From Candidatus Methanomethylophilaceae archaeon (lineage in GTDB: Archaea > Thermoplasmatota > Thermoplasmata > Methanomassiliicoccales > Methanomethylophilaceae), in NCBI GenBank assembly GCA_017455785.1, contig JAFSYZ010000225.1:1-16833 (forward strand): 16,833 bases of DNA, written 5' to 3'. The notes below the pieces were generated by a model that worked only from the letters and a program-made list of their open reading frames with translations, did no database searches and was not told where the DNA came from. Positions 1 to 6,427 of the stretch are shown in pieces (positions within the stretch are counted from its first letter, which is position 1; each line of letters opens with the position of its first letter). Position numbers and translations under genes: made by a program.

Positions 1-1181
1 TAGACATCGGCGGACCCAGCATGATCCGTGCGGCCGCGAAGAACTATCTCTCCGTAGCAGTGGTCACATCCCCGACACAGTACGCCCCCATCCTGGAGCA
101 GCTGAAGGCCAACGGAAAGTTGGATGATGCTCTCCTGTCGAGGCTCATGTCGGAAGCATTCATAACCACGGCCAACTACGACGCGATGATCGCGGCTCAG
201 ATGAACGCGAGATTCGGAACGGACTTCCCTGCATCATACCCCATACCGATGGAGAAGGTCCAGGACCTGAGGTACGGAGAGAACCCCAACCAGAAGGCCG
301 CATTCTACAAGGATCCATTCACACCCGGCAACACGGTTGCCAAGATGGAACAGATCCACGGAAAGGAACTTTCATACAACAATATCCTCGATATGGACAA
401 GGCACTCGACATCTGCATGGATTTCGAGAAGCCCACAGCTGTCGTCATGAAGCACACCAACCCCTGCGGTCTCGCATCCGCACCCACCATCGCGGAGGCG
501 TTCAAGACCGCATATGCAGTCGATCCGCTGTCAGCATTCGGATGCGTCATCTGTCTTAACAGGAACTGTGACATGGAGATCGCAGAGGAGATTGCGAAGG
601 TGTTCGTCGAAGTGGTCATCGCACCCGACTACGAACCCGGAGTCCTCGAGCTGCTCGAGCAGAAGAAGAACATCCGTCTGATCAGGACCAACGCACCCAT
701 CGGACCCGCTTACAGAGTAAGGGAGATGAAGGTCAAGAAGGTCCAGGGAGGATATCTCGTACAATCCGATGAGGACGTACCGATCGACCCCAAGAACCTG
801 AAGGTCGTGACCAAACGCGCACCCACCAAGGAAGAGGTTGATGCACTGCTGTTCGCATGGAAGCTCGCCAAGCACATCACATCCAACTGTGTCGTCTACG
901 TGAAAGGGGAGCGTGCGATCGGTATCGGTGCAGGACAGATGAGCCGTGTCGATTCCGCCAAGATCGCATCCATGAAAGCGAACGAACCCACACAGGGATC
1001 AGTGATGGCATCGGATGCCTTCTTCCCGTTCAGGGACGGTGTCGATGAGGCCGCTAAAGCAGGCGTAACAGCCATCATCCAGCCCGGAGGATCCATCAGG
1101 GACGATGAGGTCATCCAGGCCGCAGACGAGGCGAATATCGCCATGGTGTTCACCGGATGCCGTGTCTTCAGGCACGGGTGA
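1..1181 (+). CDS. purH: PurH, bifunctional AICAR formyltransferase / IMP cyclohydrolase (5' end outside window)
   Basis: This enzyme carries out the last two steps of IMP synthesis: formylation of AICAR by 10-formyl-THF (or an analogue), then ring closure. The open frame continues upstream of the first ATG at 21: codons from position 3 read DIGGPS before MIRAAAKN, the conserved IDIGGPxMIRAAAKN block of PurH. The gene therefore starts outside the window and ATG 21 is internal; roughly the first 110-120 residues (most of the cyclohydrolase domain) are missing. The formyltransferase domain is complete. It has the catalytic Lys-His in MKHTNPCG, the IGIGAGQMSRVDS block, SDAFFPFRDGVD, and the typical end VFTGCRVFRHG. 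There is no visible frameshift. The fused bacterial-type enzyme is notable because many archaea use PurP and PurO instead. Identity is very secure. Confidence 0.97.
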   Translation, partial: DIGGPSMIRAAAKNYLSVAVVTSPTQYAPILEQLKANGKLDDALLSRLMSEAFITTANYDAMIAAQMNARFGTDFPASYPIPMEKVQDLRYGENPNQKAAFYKDPFTPGNTVAKMEQIHGKELSYNNILDMDKALDICMDFEKPTAVVMKHTNPCGLASAPTIAEAFKTAYAVDPLSAFGCVICLNRNCDMEIAEEIAKVFVEVVIAPDYEPGVLELLEQKKNIRLIRTNAPIGPAYRVREMKVKKVQGGYLVQSDEDVPIDPKNLKVVTKRAPTKEEVDALLFAWKLAKHITSNCVVYVKGERAIGIGAGQMSRVDSAKIASMKANEPTQGSVMASDAFFPFRDGVDEAAKAGVTAIIQPGGSIRDDEVIQAADEANIAMVFTGCRVFRHG

Positions 1182-1187
1182 AACTAT

Positions 1188-1222
1188 TGGGCCCGGTAGG
1201 GCCCATCATTCTTTCTATATTA
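1188..1222 (+). terminator. Hairpin terminator after purH
   Basis: Seven base pairs, TGGGCCC (1188-1194) with GGGCCCA (1199-1205), enclose the loop GGTA. A T-rich run (1206-1222) follows, 6 nt after the purH stop. The next gene converges from the other strand, so this is where transcription of purH should end. Confidence 0.7.
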
Positions 1223-1232
1223 TCAGAATGAC

Positions 1233-1439
1233 TCATTCCTTATCTACGAACTCTTCAAGGTCCTCGGGTATTATCGGTTTCCCTTCGGCCTTCCTCTTGA
1301 GATGTCCTCCGGGCCCTCCCCTTGCGATCCTCGCCTTCTCTATGCATTCAGGATCGTCGCAGACGAATGCAGCGAAGACCACATTCGTGGATTTCTTGCC
1401 GCAGAACTCGCAGGGATAGTCATCGAAATTGATCGCCAT
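1233..1439 (-). CDS. Small Cys4 (zinc-ribbon-like) hypothetical protein, 68 aa
   Basis: I do not recognise a named family. The N-terminal half carries C10-x2-C13 and C27-x4-C32, a spacing that suits a single structural zinc site. The second half is charged and Gly-rich (ARGGPGGHLKRK) and ends acidic, which could allow nucleic-acid contact, but that is inference. The start ATG at 1439 is supported by a TATA-like box GATTAATC at 1462-1469, about 27 bp upstream, as in a leaderless transcript. The box overlaps the stop codon of the upstream MFS gene, so this gene probably has its own promoter. It converges on purH with the purH terminator between them. Confidence 0.75.
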   Translation of the reverse strand: MAINFDDYPCEFCGKKSTNVVFAAFVCDDPECIEKARIARGGPGGHLKRKAEGKPIIPEDLEEFVDKE

Positions 1440-1461
1440 GCTAAGGTTATCGCCGAACGGT

Positions 1462-1469
1462 GATTAATC
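1462..1469 (-). promoter_or_regulatory. TATA-like box for the Cys4 small protein
   Basis: GATTAATC is centred about 27 bp upstream of the ATG at 1439, with no Shine-Dalgarno in between. It overlaps the TAA of the MFS gene (1464-1466). Confidence 0.5.
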
Positions 1470-2981
1470 CTTTCCATCGCCCTGGTCGGTCACATAACCC
1501 TTGTCCATGAACAGGGCCATGATCAGCGCCACGATGTACAGCACCGCGGCACACAGGAATGCGAAGCACACACTGTCGCCGAAGATGCTCACGATGGTGT
1601 CGGCCAGCCCCGGGATCGGCGGGAAATACTTCAACGCTATCAGACCGGTACCGCTGAGTCCGTACTCCTCGGCCAGATATGCGAACGGTGTCGCTGCGAA
1701 CTTGTCGTTCATCATCCCCGATATGATCAATGCGAACGATGCTGTTCCGACGGTGGAACCGATGTTACGCATCACACTGACCGTGGAAGTGGTCATACCC
1801 ATCTCATCCGACGGTGTGACGTTCTGTACCGCAATCATCACCGTGGAGTTGGTGCAGCCCAGACCCATACCGAAGATGAACATGTACACGTACAACAACA
1901 CGATATCGCCGGTAGATCCCATCGTACTCATAAGGAACAATGATATGATTATCATGATCGAGCCTACGACCACCCATATCCTGTACCCCGTCCTTTTGAC
2001 GAGCATGCCGCTTCCCATGGAGGTTATCATCATACCGAAGACCATCGGTAACAACGAGCATCCGCATTGCAGTGTGTCATAGTCGTAGACGGTGATTATG
2101 TACAGTGCAATGTAGGTCAGGACACCTATCATCGCCAACCCCAGAATGAATAGATATGCTGCGCCCAATGCCACCGGTTTCTTCCTTATGAGCTTGGGAG
2201 CGATCAACGGATCCTCCGCCCTGCGCTCCAGGTTGATGAACAGCACCAACAGAACAACGGCAGTGACTATCATCGCTATCGATTTCACACTGCTGAACTG
2301 CATATCATCACTCAGCCACTGGAAATAGAGCAGCACATCGAGTATCAGAACGGTCAGGACGATCATGCCGGGGAAGTCTATCCTCTTCAATGCCCCGACA
2401 TTCGGTTCCGGGAACTTCCTCAGCGTGAGGAACAGACATATCGCCGCCAGAGGGACATTGATGTAGAAGACCCAATGCCATGACACATATGTACAAATAA
2501 GACCGCCGACGAGCGGACCCATCCCGCTACCGATACCGAACACGGCACCCAGCATACCCTGCATCTTGCCTCTGTCCTCGGGTTTGTAGAAATCCGCCAC
2601 TGCAGCCATCGCCACCGGCATCAATGTTCCGCCGCCGACACCCTGTACCGCACGACAGACGATCAACATGGTCATGTTGGTTGAAAGACCTGCAGCAATC
2701 GAACCGCCGATGAACAACAGGAGTCCAACGAGGAACAGGGGTTTCCTTCCGTAACGGTCGGACAGTTTCCCTGCGATCGGTACTGTACCGGTCTCGCAGA
2801 GAAGGTATGCGGTGACCAGCCAGGAATAGAGTTCCATACCTCCGAGATCCTTTGCGATCTCCGAACCACAGGTGCCTACGATGGTCCCGTCCATGCAGGC
2901 TATCATCATCCCCAATGCCAGACCGATCATCGAATATCTTCTGATCTTCGGGTCCACATTATCGAACGTCAGGGATGACAT
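1464..2981 (-). CDS. MFS exporter, DHA2/EmrB-QacA-like, 505 aa
   Basis: This is a polytopic inner-membrane drug:H+ antiporter-type protein. Length and hydrophobic pattern fit the 14-helix DHA2 family. TM1 carries Asp31 in MDGTIVG, the D1 motif of the family (usually LDxTIVN). MFS motif A is GKLSDRYGRK at 71-80, and a motif C-like glycine-rich helix GAVFGIGSGMGPLVGG lies near 145-160, a mark of antiporters. The RAVQGVGGG motif B region is present. It is divergent from the ArsR-family gene at 3066 across an 84-bp intergenic, so ArsR control of this efflux pump is likely. The substrate cannot be read from sequence: metal(loid), drug or organic toxin are all possible. The ATG at 2981 has a TATA-like TTATTA about 27 bp upstream. 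Confidence 0.9.
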   Translation of the reverse strand: MSSLTFDNVDPKIRRYSMIGLALGMMIACMDGTIVGTCGSEIAKDLGGMELYSWLVTAYLLCETGTVPIAGKLSDRYGRKPLFLVGLLLFIGGSIAAGLSTNMTMLIVCRAVQGVGGGTLMPVAMAAVADFYKPEDRGKMQGMLGAVFGIGSGMGPLVGGLICTYVSWHWVFYINVPLAAICLFLTLRKFPEPNVGALKRIDFPGMIVLTVLILDVLLYFQWLSDDMQFSSVKSIAMIVTAVVLLVLFINLERRAEDPLIAPKLIRKKPVALGAAYLFILGLAMIGVLTYIALYIITVYDYDTLQCGCSLLPMVFGMMITSMGSGMLVKRTGYRIWVVVGSIMIIISLFLMSTMGSTGDIVLLYVYMFIFGMGLGCTNSTVMIAVQNVTPSDEMGMTTSTVSVMRNIGSTVGTASFALIISGMMNDKFAATPFAYLAEEYGLSGTGLIALKYFPPIPGLADTIVSIFGDSVCFAFLCAAVLYIVALIMALFMDKGYVTDQGDGKD

Positions 2982-3004
2982 GGTCGTACGATTGACTAAC
3001 CCCC

Positions 3005-3012
3005 TAATAACA
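3005..3012 (-). promoter_or_regulatory. TATA-like box for the MFS exporter
   Basis: On the minus strand, TGTTATTA is centred about 27 bp upstream of the exporter ATG. It lies in the divergent intergenic shared with the first ArsR gene. Confidence 0.4.
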
Positions 3013-3035
3013 ATAACGAACCGTCTGGCAACAAG

Positions 3036-3043
3036 TTTTATTA
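3036..3043 (+). promoter_or_regulatory. TATA-like box for the first ArsR gene
   Basis: TTTTATTA is about 26 bp upstream of the ATG at 3066. There is no Shine-Dalgarno before the ATG, so the transcript is probably leaderless. Confidence 0.55.
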
Positions 3044-3055
3044 GTATATTTACAT
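3044..3055. promoter_or_regulatory. Candidate ArsR operator, copy 1
   Basis: GTATATTTACAT lies directly after the TATA-like box of the first ArsR gene. Its exact reverse complement, ATGTAAATATAC, recurs at 3412-3423 in the same promoter position for the second ArsR gene. The GGCTATATA next to it (3058-3066) also recurs at 3398-3406. The placement would let a bound repressor block polymerase at both genes. Confidence 0.45.
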
Positions 3056-3065
3056 AAGGCTATAT

Positions 3066-3371
3066 ATGACAGACCTGGTGAAGATGCTCAAGGCCCTCTC
3101 GGATGAGAACCGTTTCAAGATTTTCAACATGTTACTGAAAGGTGAGACATGCGCCTGTGAGCTTCTGGACAACCTGAACATAGCCCAACCCACGCTCTCG
3201 CGTCACATGAAGATCCTGGTGGACAGCGGACTGGTGAAAGGGAGAAAGGATGCCCAGTGGATAAGATACTCCATAGATAAGTCGGCCTTGGGAGAACTTA
3301 AGGAATATTTCAAAGGCCTTGATCCGGGTGCAATACCGCTGATCAATCCCGAGTGTGATTGCAAGAGATAG
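3066..3371 (+). CDS. ArsR/SmtB-family metal(loid)-responsive repressor, 101 aa
   Basis: This is a winged-helix dimeric repressor that leaves DNA on binding a thiophilic metal or metalloid. The N-terminal MLKALSDENRFKIFNMLL is the classical ArsR opening. The sensor motif ETCACELL supplies C29 and C31, like the ELCVC site of ArsR/CadC types. The recognition helix QPTLSRHMKIL lies at about 41-51, and a beta-wing with WIRYSI follows. A second Cys pair, C97 and C99 (ECDCKR), sits at the C-terminus and could complete the metal site. Length matches the family. It is divergent from an MFS exporter and followed 57 bp later by a paralogue. Autoregulation and control of the exporter are inferred; the actual inducer is unknown. 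Confidence 0.93.
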   Translation: MTDLVKMLKALSDENRFKIFNMLLKGETCACELLDNLNIAQPTLSRHMKILVDSGLVKGRKDAQWIRYSIDKSALGELKEYFKGLDPGAIPLINPECDCKR

Positions 3372-3387
3372 ATTTACAAATGTGAAT
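3372..3387. promoter_or_regulatory. Imperfect dyad before the second ArsR gene
   Basis: ATTTACA, two bases, TGTGAAT: seven-base arms with one mismatch, starting right after the first ArsR stop. The arm resembles the TTTACAT half of the shared 12-mer, so it may be a further regulator site. Confidence 0.3.
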
Positions 3388-3405
3388 ATAGCGATATGGC
3401 TATAT
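3386..3405. promoter_or_regulatory. 7-bp inverted repeat overlapping the TATA box of the second ArsR gene
   Basis: ATATAGC and GCTATAT are separated by 6 bp. The right arm overlaps TATATAG (3401-3407), which stands about 25 bp upstream of the ATG at 3429 and is the likely TATA box. A protein on this dyad would compete with TBP. Confidence 0.45.
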
Positions 3406-3411
3406 AGTACG

Positions 3412-3423
3412 ATGTAAATATAC
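3412..3423. promoter_or_regulatory. Candidate ArsR operator, copy 2
   Basis: ATGTAAATATAC is the exact reverse complement of 3044-3055. It lies between the TATA box and the start codon of the second ArsR gene. Confidence 0.45.
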
Positions 3424-3428
3424 CAATC

Positions 3429-3746
3429 ATGGCAACAGACAACGTAGTCAACATGGTAAGTTCGATCGGGAACGCAGACAACCTCGAGATATTCGAGATG
3501 CTCATGAAAGGCGAGATATGCGGATGCAAGATCGGAGAGAGATTCGATCTCGACAACAAAGGCGTCATCTCAAAGATGTCACCCATGGTGGAATCCGGAC
3601 TCGTCGATGTAGTGGCAGGTCTCGAGTGGAACAAGTACAAGATCAACGAGACGCAGATGTGCATCCTGAACAAGTACTTCAACGACCAGATCACGGCATG
3701 CAGGTCCACAGGCTGCAGATGCAAATGCGGCGACGGATGCTGCTAA
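3429..3746 (+). CDS. Diverged ArsR-like winged-helix protein with Cys-rich tail, 105 aa
   Basis: This is a paralogue of the preceding regulator: the same size, the same opening layout (NMVSSIGNADNLEIFEMLMKGE), and a CxC in the same place (EICGCKI, C31 and C33). The recognition helix differs: the ArsR QPTLSRHMK becomes NKGVISKMSPM, so DNA specificity or DNA binding may have changed. The C-terminus packs six cysteines into its last 15 residues (CRSTGCRCKCGDGCC), a metallothionein-like cluster absent from ordinary ArsR proteins, and C78 is an additional cysteine. It may sense or buffer thiophilic metal ions such as Cu(I), Cd, Zn or As(III). The start is supported by TATATAG about 25 bp upstream, and a strong hairpin terminator follows. 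Confidence 0.8.
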   Translation: MATDNVVNMVSSIGNADNLEIFEMLMKGEICGCKIGERFDLDNKGVISKMSPMVESGLVDVVAGLEWNKYKINETQMCILNKYFNDQITACRSTGCRCKCGDGCC

Positions 3747-3762
3747 ACACCTCATCCATAAG

Positions 3763-3798
3763 GCCCGCTCCGGCGGGCGCCTTCGTTTTCATTTTCAC
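3763..3798 (+). terminator. Hairpin terminator after the ArsR pair
   Basis: GCCCGC (3763-3768) and GCGGGC (3773-3778) enclose TCCG. A T-rich tract with TTTT runs follows to 3798. Confidence 0.75.
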
Positions 3799-3808
3799 GT
3801 ATCATCCC

Positions 3809-3816
3809 TTTATCTA
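3809..3816 (+). promoter_or_regulatory. TATA-like box for the 110-aa protein gene
   Basis: TTTATCTA is about 27 bp upstream of the ATG at 3839, with no Shine-Dalgarno. This spacing favours 3839 over the earlier in-frame ATG at 3518. Confidence 0.5.
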
Positions 3817-3838
3817 CAATGGACACCATGTAATCGTC

Positions 3839-4171
3839 ATGGCGACGGTACTGGTCAAAATGAACTTCTGCTCCAAGACCCATAAAATCACTGTGAGTAT
3901 GAGGGAGGACGGCGATCTGGACCTGATAGTCGATTCGGATTGCCCAGAGGTCATGACCTATGCGGAATCCCTGGGCGGAAGACTCACTATGGATGACATC
4001 TCCGACCTTAGGAAGAGTAAGATATTCGACCCGGACAACCTAGACAAGATAACCATGACCTGCCTCGCACCCAACGGCATTCTTTCCGCGGCCTGGTTGG
4101 AAACAGGTATGATGTCGAAGAAGATGGCCAGGGATGTGAAGGAGAACGTCGTCAGTTTCGAGGTGGTATGA
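3839..4171 (+). CDS. Conserved-looking small protein, 110 aa, possibly DUF6951-like
   Basis: No function can be assigned. The frame is open upstream to 3518, but that part overlaps the second ArsR gene and its terminator and reads as non-protein. The real start is ATG 3839, placed by the TATA-like box. The protein has C11 in the first strand, SDCP (C35), and MTCLAPNGIL (C75), followed by AAWLETGMMSKKMA. The layout (an early Cys, SDCP, a late Cys-containing segment and a C-terminal Val-rich strand) recalls small proteins labelled DUF6951 in methanogens; I make this link from memory only. The stop overlaps the next ATG by one base, so it heads a three-gene operon. Confidence 0.75.
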   Translation: MATVLVKMNFCSKTHKITVSMREDGDLDLIVDSDCPEVMTYAESLGGRLTMDDISDLRKSKIFDPDNLDKITMTCLAPNGILSAAWLETGMMSKKMARDVKENVVSFEVV

Positions 4172-4332
4172 TGAAGAGATGCCTATGGCATGCGGATGAC
4201 GGCAGATGCGCCTCCTGCAAAGCGAAACGTATCAGACTTGATGTTCTCAAGTTGCCGGATTACGAGATGTGCAGGGGCGAAGAGGATTACGAGAGCTGTC
4301 AGTTCTACAAGGAACGTCCCGGAGTGATGTGA
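4171..4332 (+). CDS. 53-aa Cys-rich protein
   Basis: This short gene starts at ATG 4171, sharing one base with the previous stop, and ends with TGA at 4330-4332. Five cysteines are at 4, 13, 16, 34 and 43, plus His7. The pattern CLWH...CASC...MC...SCQFY suggests a small zinc- or iron-binding fold. The terminal C-x2-F-Y type motif is common in tiny methanogen proteins, by my recollection. Codon use matches its neighbours, and it sits between two genes with no gaps, so it is probably real. No function is known. Confidence 0.65.
   Translation: MKRCLWHADDGRCASCKAKRIRLDVLKLPDYEMCRGEEDYESCQFYKERPGVM
4321..4328 (+). promoter_or_regulatory. Shine-Dalgarno deciding the TTG start of the HEAT gene
   Basis: GGAGTGAT lies inside the last codons of the 53-aa gene and ends 4 nt before TTG 4333. 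It is a near match to the archaeal anti-SD complement GGAGGTGAT. Confidence 0.5.
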
Positions 4333-4803
4333 TTGTACACAGATTATCTGGATTCCATAGAACAGGACCTTCGTGACAAGAAGGACCGTACCGATGAATT
4401 GGACGAACTATTCCAACTATCGTTCCTTGGTGACGATATCACCAAACAGAGGGTGTCCTGGCTGGTGGCAAAGATGGCCCAGAACAAAGTGCAGGACCTG
4501 AGGATAGCTGAGATCCTGTCATCGATGGCCGACAGTGACGACCCTGAGGTGAAGGAGAACATCTGCTGGGGCATCGGCGAACTTGCAGGCGCTGGTATTG
4601 GCGACGACCACATGACCGACATCGTACTGAGGATGATGTCCGATCCCAACGATTCTGTCAGAGGTATGGCTGTATGGGCGGCAGGCAGATTGATCAAGAA
4701 ACTATCTGTCGATGACATCAGACTTCACGATAGGATACAATCACTCAAGGACGATGATTCTGAATACGTCAGGAAATCAGTAGGGTATGCCCTTGACCCG
4801 TGA
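4333..4803 (+). CDS. HEAT-repeat protein, 156 aa, TTG start
   Basis: This is a soluble helical-repeat protein. An N-terminal acidic helix (residues 1-25) is followed by about three HEAT-like helix pairs: around 30-70, 70-107 (DPEVKENICWGIGELAG), and 107-156 (DPNDSVRGMAVWAAGRLIKK, then SEYVRKSVGYAL). The D-x-x-V-R-x-x-A-x-x-A-L pattern is of PBS-lyase/HEAT type, usually a protein-binding scaffold. The start is TTG 4333, which comes directly after the TGA of the upstream gene. GGAGTGAT at 4321-4328 gives a good Shine-Dalgarno, and no other start lies nearby. It is co-transcribed with the two genes before it; a partner is not evident. Confidence 0.82.
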   Translation: MYTDYLDSIEQDLRDKKDRTDELDELFQLSFLGDDITKQRVSWLVAKMAQNKVQDLRIAEILSSMADSDDPEVKENICWGIGELAGAGIGDDHMTDIVLRMMSDPNDSVRGMAVWAAGRLIKKLSVDDIRLHDRIQSLKDDDSEYVRKSVGYALDP

Positions 4804-4813
4804 CCGCTAAATG

Positions 4814-4820
4814 ATTAATA
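4814..4820 (+). promoter_or_regulatory. TATA-like box for the MORN gene
   Basis: ATTAATA is about 28 bp upstream of ATG 4845. There is no clear Shine-Dalgarno, which is consistent with a leaderless transcript. Confidence 0.45.
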
Positions 4821-4844
4821 GGCTGAAAACGGATTACGAACATC

Positions 4845-5339
4845 ATGGAACCCCCACAGAAGATCATCAAGATCACCTACAACAACGGAGTGTACGTAGG
4901 CCAGTTCATCGAAGTGGATGGTGTCCCTCAGGAACATGGATTCGGGCTATTCACCTGGGAGAACGGCGACGTATACGAGGGCGATTACAAGAACGGACAA
5001 CGTTGGGGCAAAGGAAGGATGGTCTGGTTCGACGGCAAGCAATATGACGGGGATTTCGTCGATGATGTAAGGGAAGGCCACGGCAAGATGAAATGGCCGG
5101 ACGGCACGGTGTACGAAGGCGATTTCGTCGATGGCAAGATGCATGGTAAAGGCAAGATGCTGTGGCCAATCGGTGAATATTACGTAGGGAACTTCGCCGA
5201 TGACAAGATGCACGGATACGGCATCCACTACAGTAGGGACGGTGACATCATCTACGAAGGCGAATGGATACAATCCTGTCCGATCAACAAGGACTATAGC
5301 GAAAGGACCGACTTCAGAGGAAACAGGAAAAAGGCCTGA
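4845..5339 (+). CDS. MORN-repeat protein, 164 aa
   Basis: Residues 17-142 are almost entirely MORN repeats (beta-hairpins of about 23 residues; consensus YEGxWxxGxxHGxGxxxxxDG). Repeat tyrosines fall at 17, 44, 67, 90, 113 and 137. Good copies are YEGDYKNGQRWGKGRMVW and YEGDFVDGKMHGKGKMLW. The C-terminus (143-164) is short, charged and unrelated. There is no signal peptide or TM segment, so it is probably cytosolic or peripheral to membrane. MORN arrays usually serve as scaffolds or bind lipid or protein; no enzymatic domain is attached here. It is a separate transcription unit judged by its own TATA-like box. Function is unknown beyond the repeat class. Confidence 0.9.
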   Translation: MEPPQKIIKITYNNGVYVGQFIEVDGVPQEHGFGLFTWENGDVYEGDYKNGQRWGKGRMVWFDGKQYDGDFVDDVREGHGKMKWPDGTVYEGDFVDGKMHGKGKMLWPIGEYYVGNFADDKMHGYGIHYSRDGDIIYEGEWIQSCPINKDYSERTDFRGNRKKA

Positions 5340-5360
5340 TTCTCATCCGTCATTGTTCGA

Positions 5361-5368
5361 TTTATTAA
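5361..5368 (+). promoter_or_regulatory. TATA-like box for the URO-D-family gene
   Basis: TTTATTAA is about 26 bp upstream of ATG 5390, leaving room for no leader. This supports 5390 as the start. Confidence 0.55.
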
Positions 5369-5389
5369 CCGATTGTAACATTACCATGT

Positions 5390-6427
5390 ATGGATCCCAG
5401 AGAACTGTTCATCTCAACGTTGAAGATGGAACCTACCGATCGCATACCGTTCTTCCCCAGGGACCTGACATTGGGGATGGATGCCGCAAATATAGCTACA
5501 GATTCGGTGTTCGGCAGGGAATTCGATGCCGAGGCATCCGCTAGAAGCGTGATCGCTCTGCAGAGGATTATGAGAAGCGAAGCTACTGTGGGAACGATAT
5601 TCTGCTACGGACTCGAATGTTTCGGAGGTGTGACCAAATACCCTACAGACGGCATTCCGTACGTCTCCGAATTCGCCTTCGCTGACGAGGAGAATATGGA
5701 CAGGCACGACCCCTCCGAGATCGTTAACGGTCTGGTGGACGGATTCAGGAGATCCATGGAACTTGTGAAGGAAAGAATTCCCGACGTAGCACTCATCACC
5801 AATGTTCCCGGTCCGATGACCATGGCAGGGTTCGCCAGAGGTGTGGAGACTCTGATGATGGACCTGGAATTGAACAGAGGATTCGTAGACAGACTGCTAA
5901 GATTCTCCACAGAGGCCATCTCCTACGAGATGCGCCACATGTCCAAGGACATAGCAGACGGTGTCTTTTACGCCTCCGCCACAGACAATCCCGACATGAT
6001 AGGCGTTGAGAACTACATTGAACACTCCGTTCCTTATGTCAAAAAGCTCACCGAACAGGTACATGACGATGGTCTGTTGGCGATATATCACCCTCACGGC
6101 GTATTCTCCACCGATGATCGTTCGGACATATTGAAAGCATCGGTAGATACGGGTGTGGACGGATTCCAATTCTCTGAAGGCAACGATCCAGAGGGCATGA
6201 TACCGCACACGCACGGTAAGTGCGCCATCCTCGGAGGTGTGAATGCCTATTCCACATTGCTCCTGGGCCCCGACGAAAGGATCGTAAGGGATACCAAGAG
6301 GTACATAGAGGCCTTGAAGGACGAAAGCTACATCGCCATGTGCTCCTGTTCAGTCCACAGAAAGCTGCCTTTACATAATCTGCAGGTGATGGCGGATACC
6401 GTACACTCATACAGGAGGGTAGCATGA
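5390..6427 (+). CDS. URO-D-fold methyltransferase-like protein (MtaA/MtbA relative) with H-x-H, 345 aa
   Basis: This belongs to the uroporphyrinogen decarboxylase superfamily. The URO-D substrate signature (RQAGR near the N-terminus) is missing, so it is not HemE. The layout is that of cobamide-dependent methyltransferases such as MtaA, MtbA and CmuA: TDRIPFFP at 16-23, NVPGPMTMA near 138-146, the zinc-site strand YHPHG at 233-237, the GGVNAYSTLLLG turn at 282-293, and C320 followed by the PLHNLQVM helix at 327-334. MtaA/MtbA use His-x-Cys plus a later Cys for zinc. Here the second ligand position is His236, giving H234, H236 and C320. It may therefore bind a metal but act on a different thiol or corrinoid protein. 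It overlaps the following P-loop gene by 4 bp. The exact reaction is unknown. Confidence 0.82.
   Translation: MDPRELFISTLKMEPTDRIPFFPRDLTLGMDAANIATDSVFGREFDAEASARSVIALQRIMRSEATVGTIFCYGLECFGGVTKYPTDGIPYVSEFAFADEENMDRHDPSEIVNGLVDGFRRSMELVKERIPDVALITNVPGPMTMAGFARGVETLMMDLELNRGFVDRLLRFSTEAISYEMRHMSKDIADGVFYASATDNPDMIGVENYIEHSVPYVKKLTEQVHDDGLLAIYHPHGVFSTDDRSDILKASVDTGVDGFQFSEGNDPEGMIPHTHGKCAILGGVNAYSTLLLGPDERIVRDTKRYIEALKDESYIAMCSCSVHRKLPLHNLQVMADTVHSYRRVA

Noticed and set aside
3518..3838. N-terminal extension of the 110-aa gene
   Set aside because: It overlaps the second ArsR gene and its terminator and reads as Arg/Gln-rich shadow. A TATA-like box places the start at 3839.
5390..6427. HemE (uroporphyrinogen decarboxylase)
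   Set aside because: The N-terminal RQAGR substrate signature is missing and the metal-site strand and late Cys fit the methyltransferase branch.
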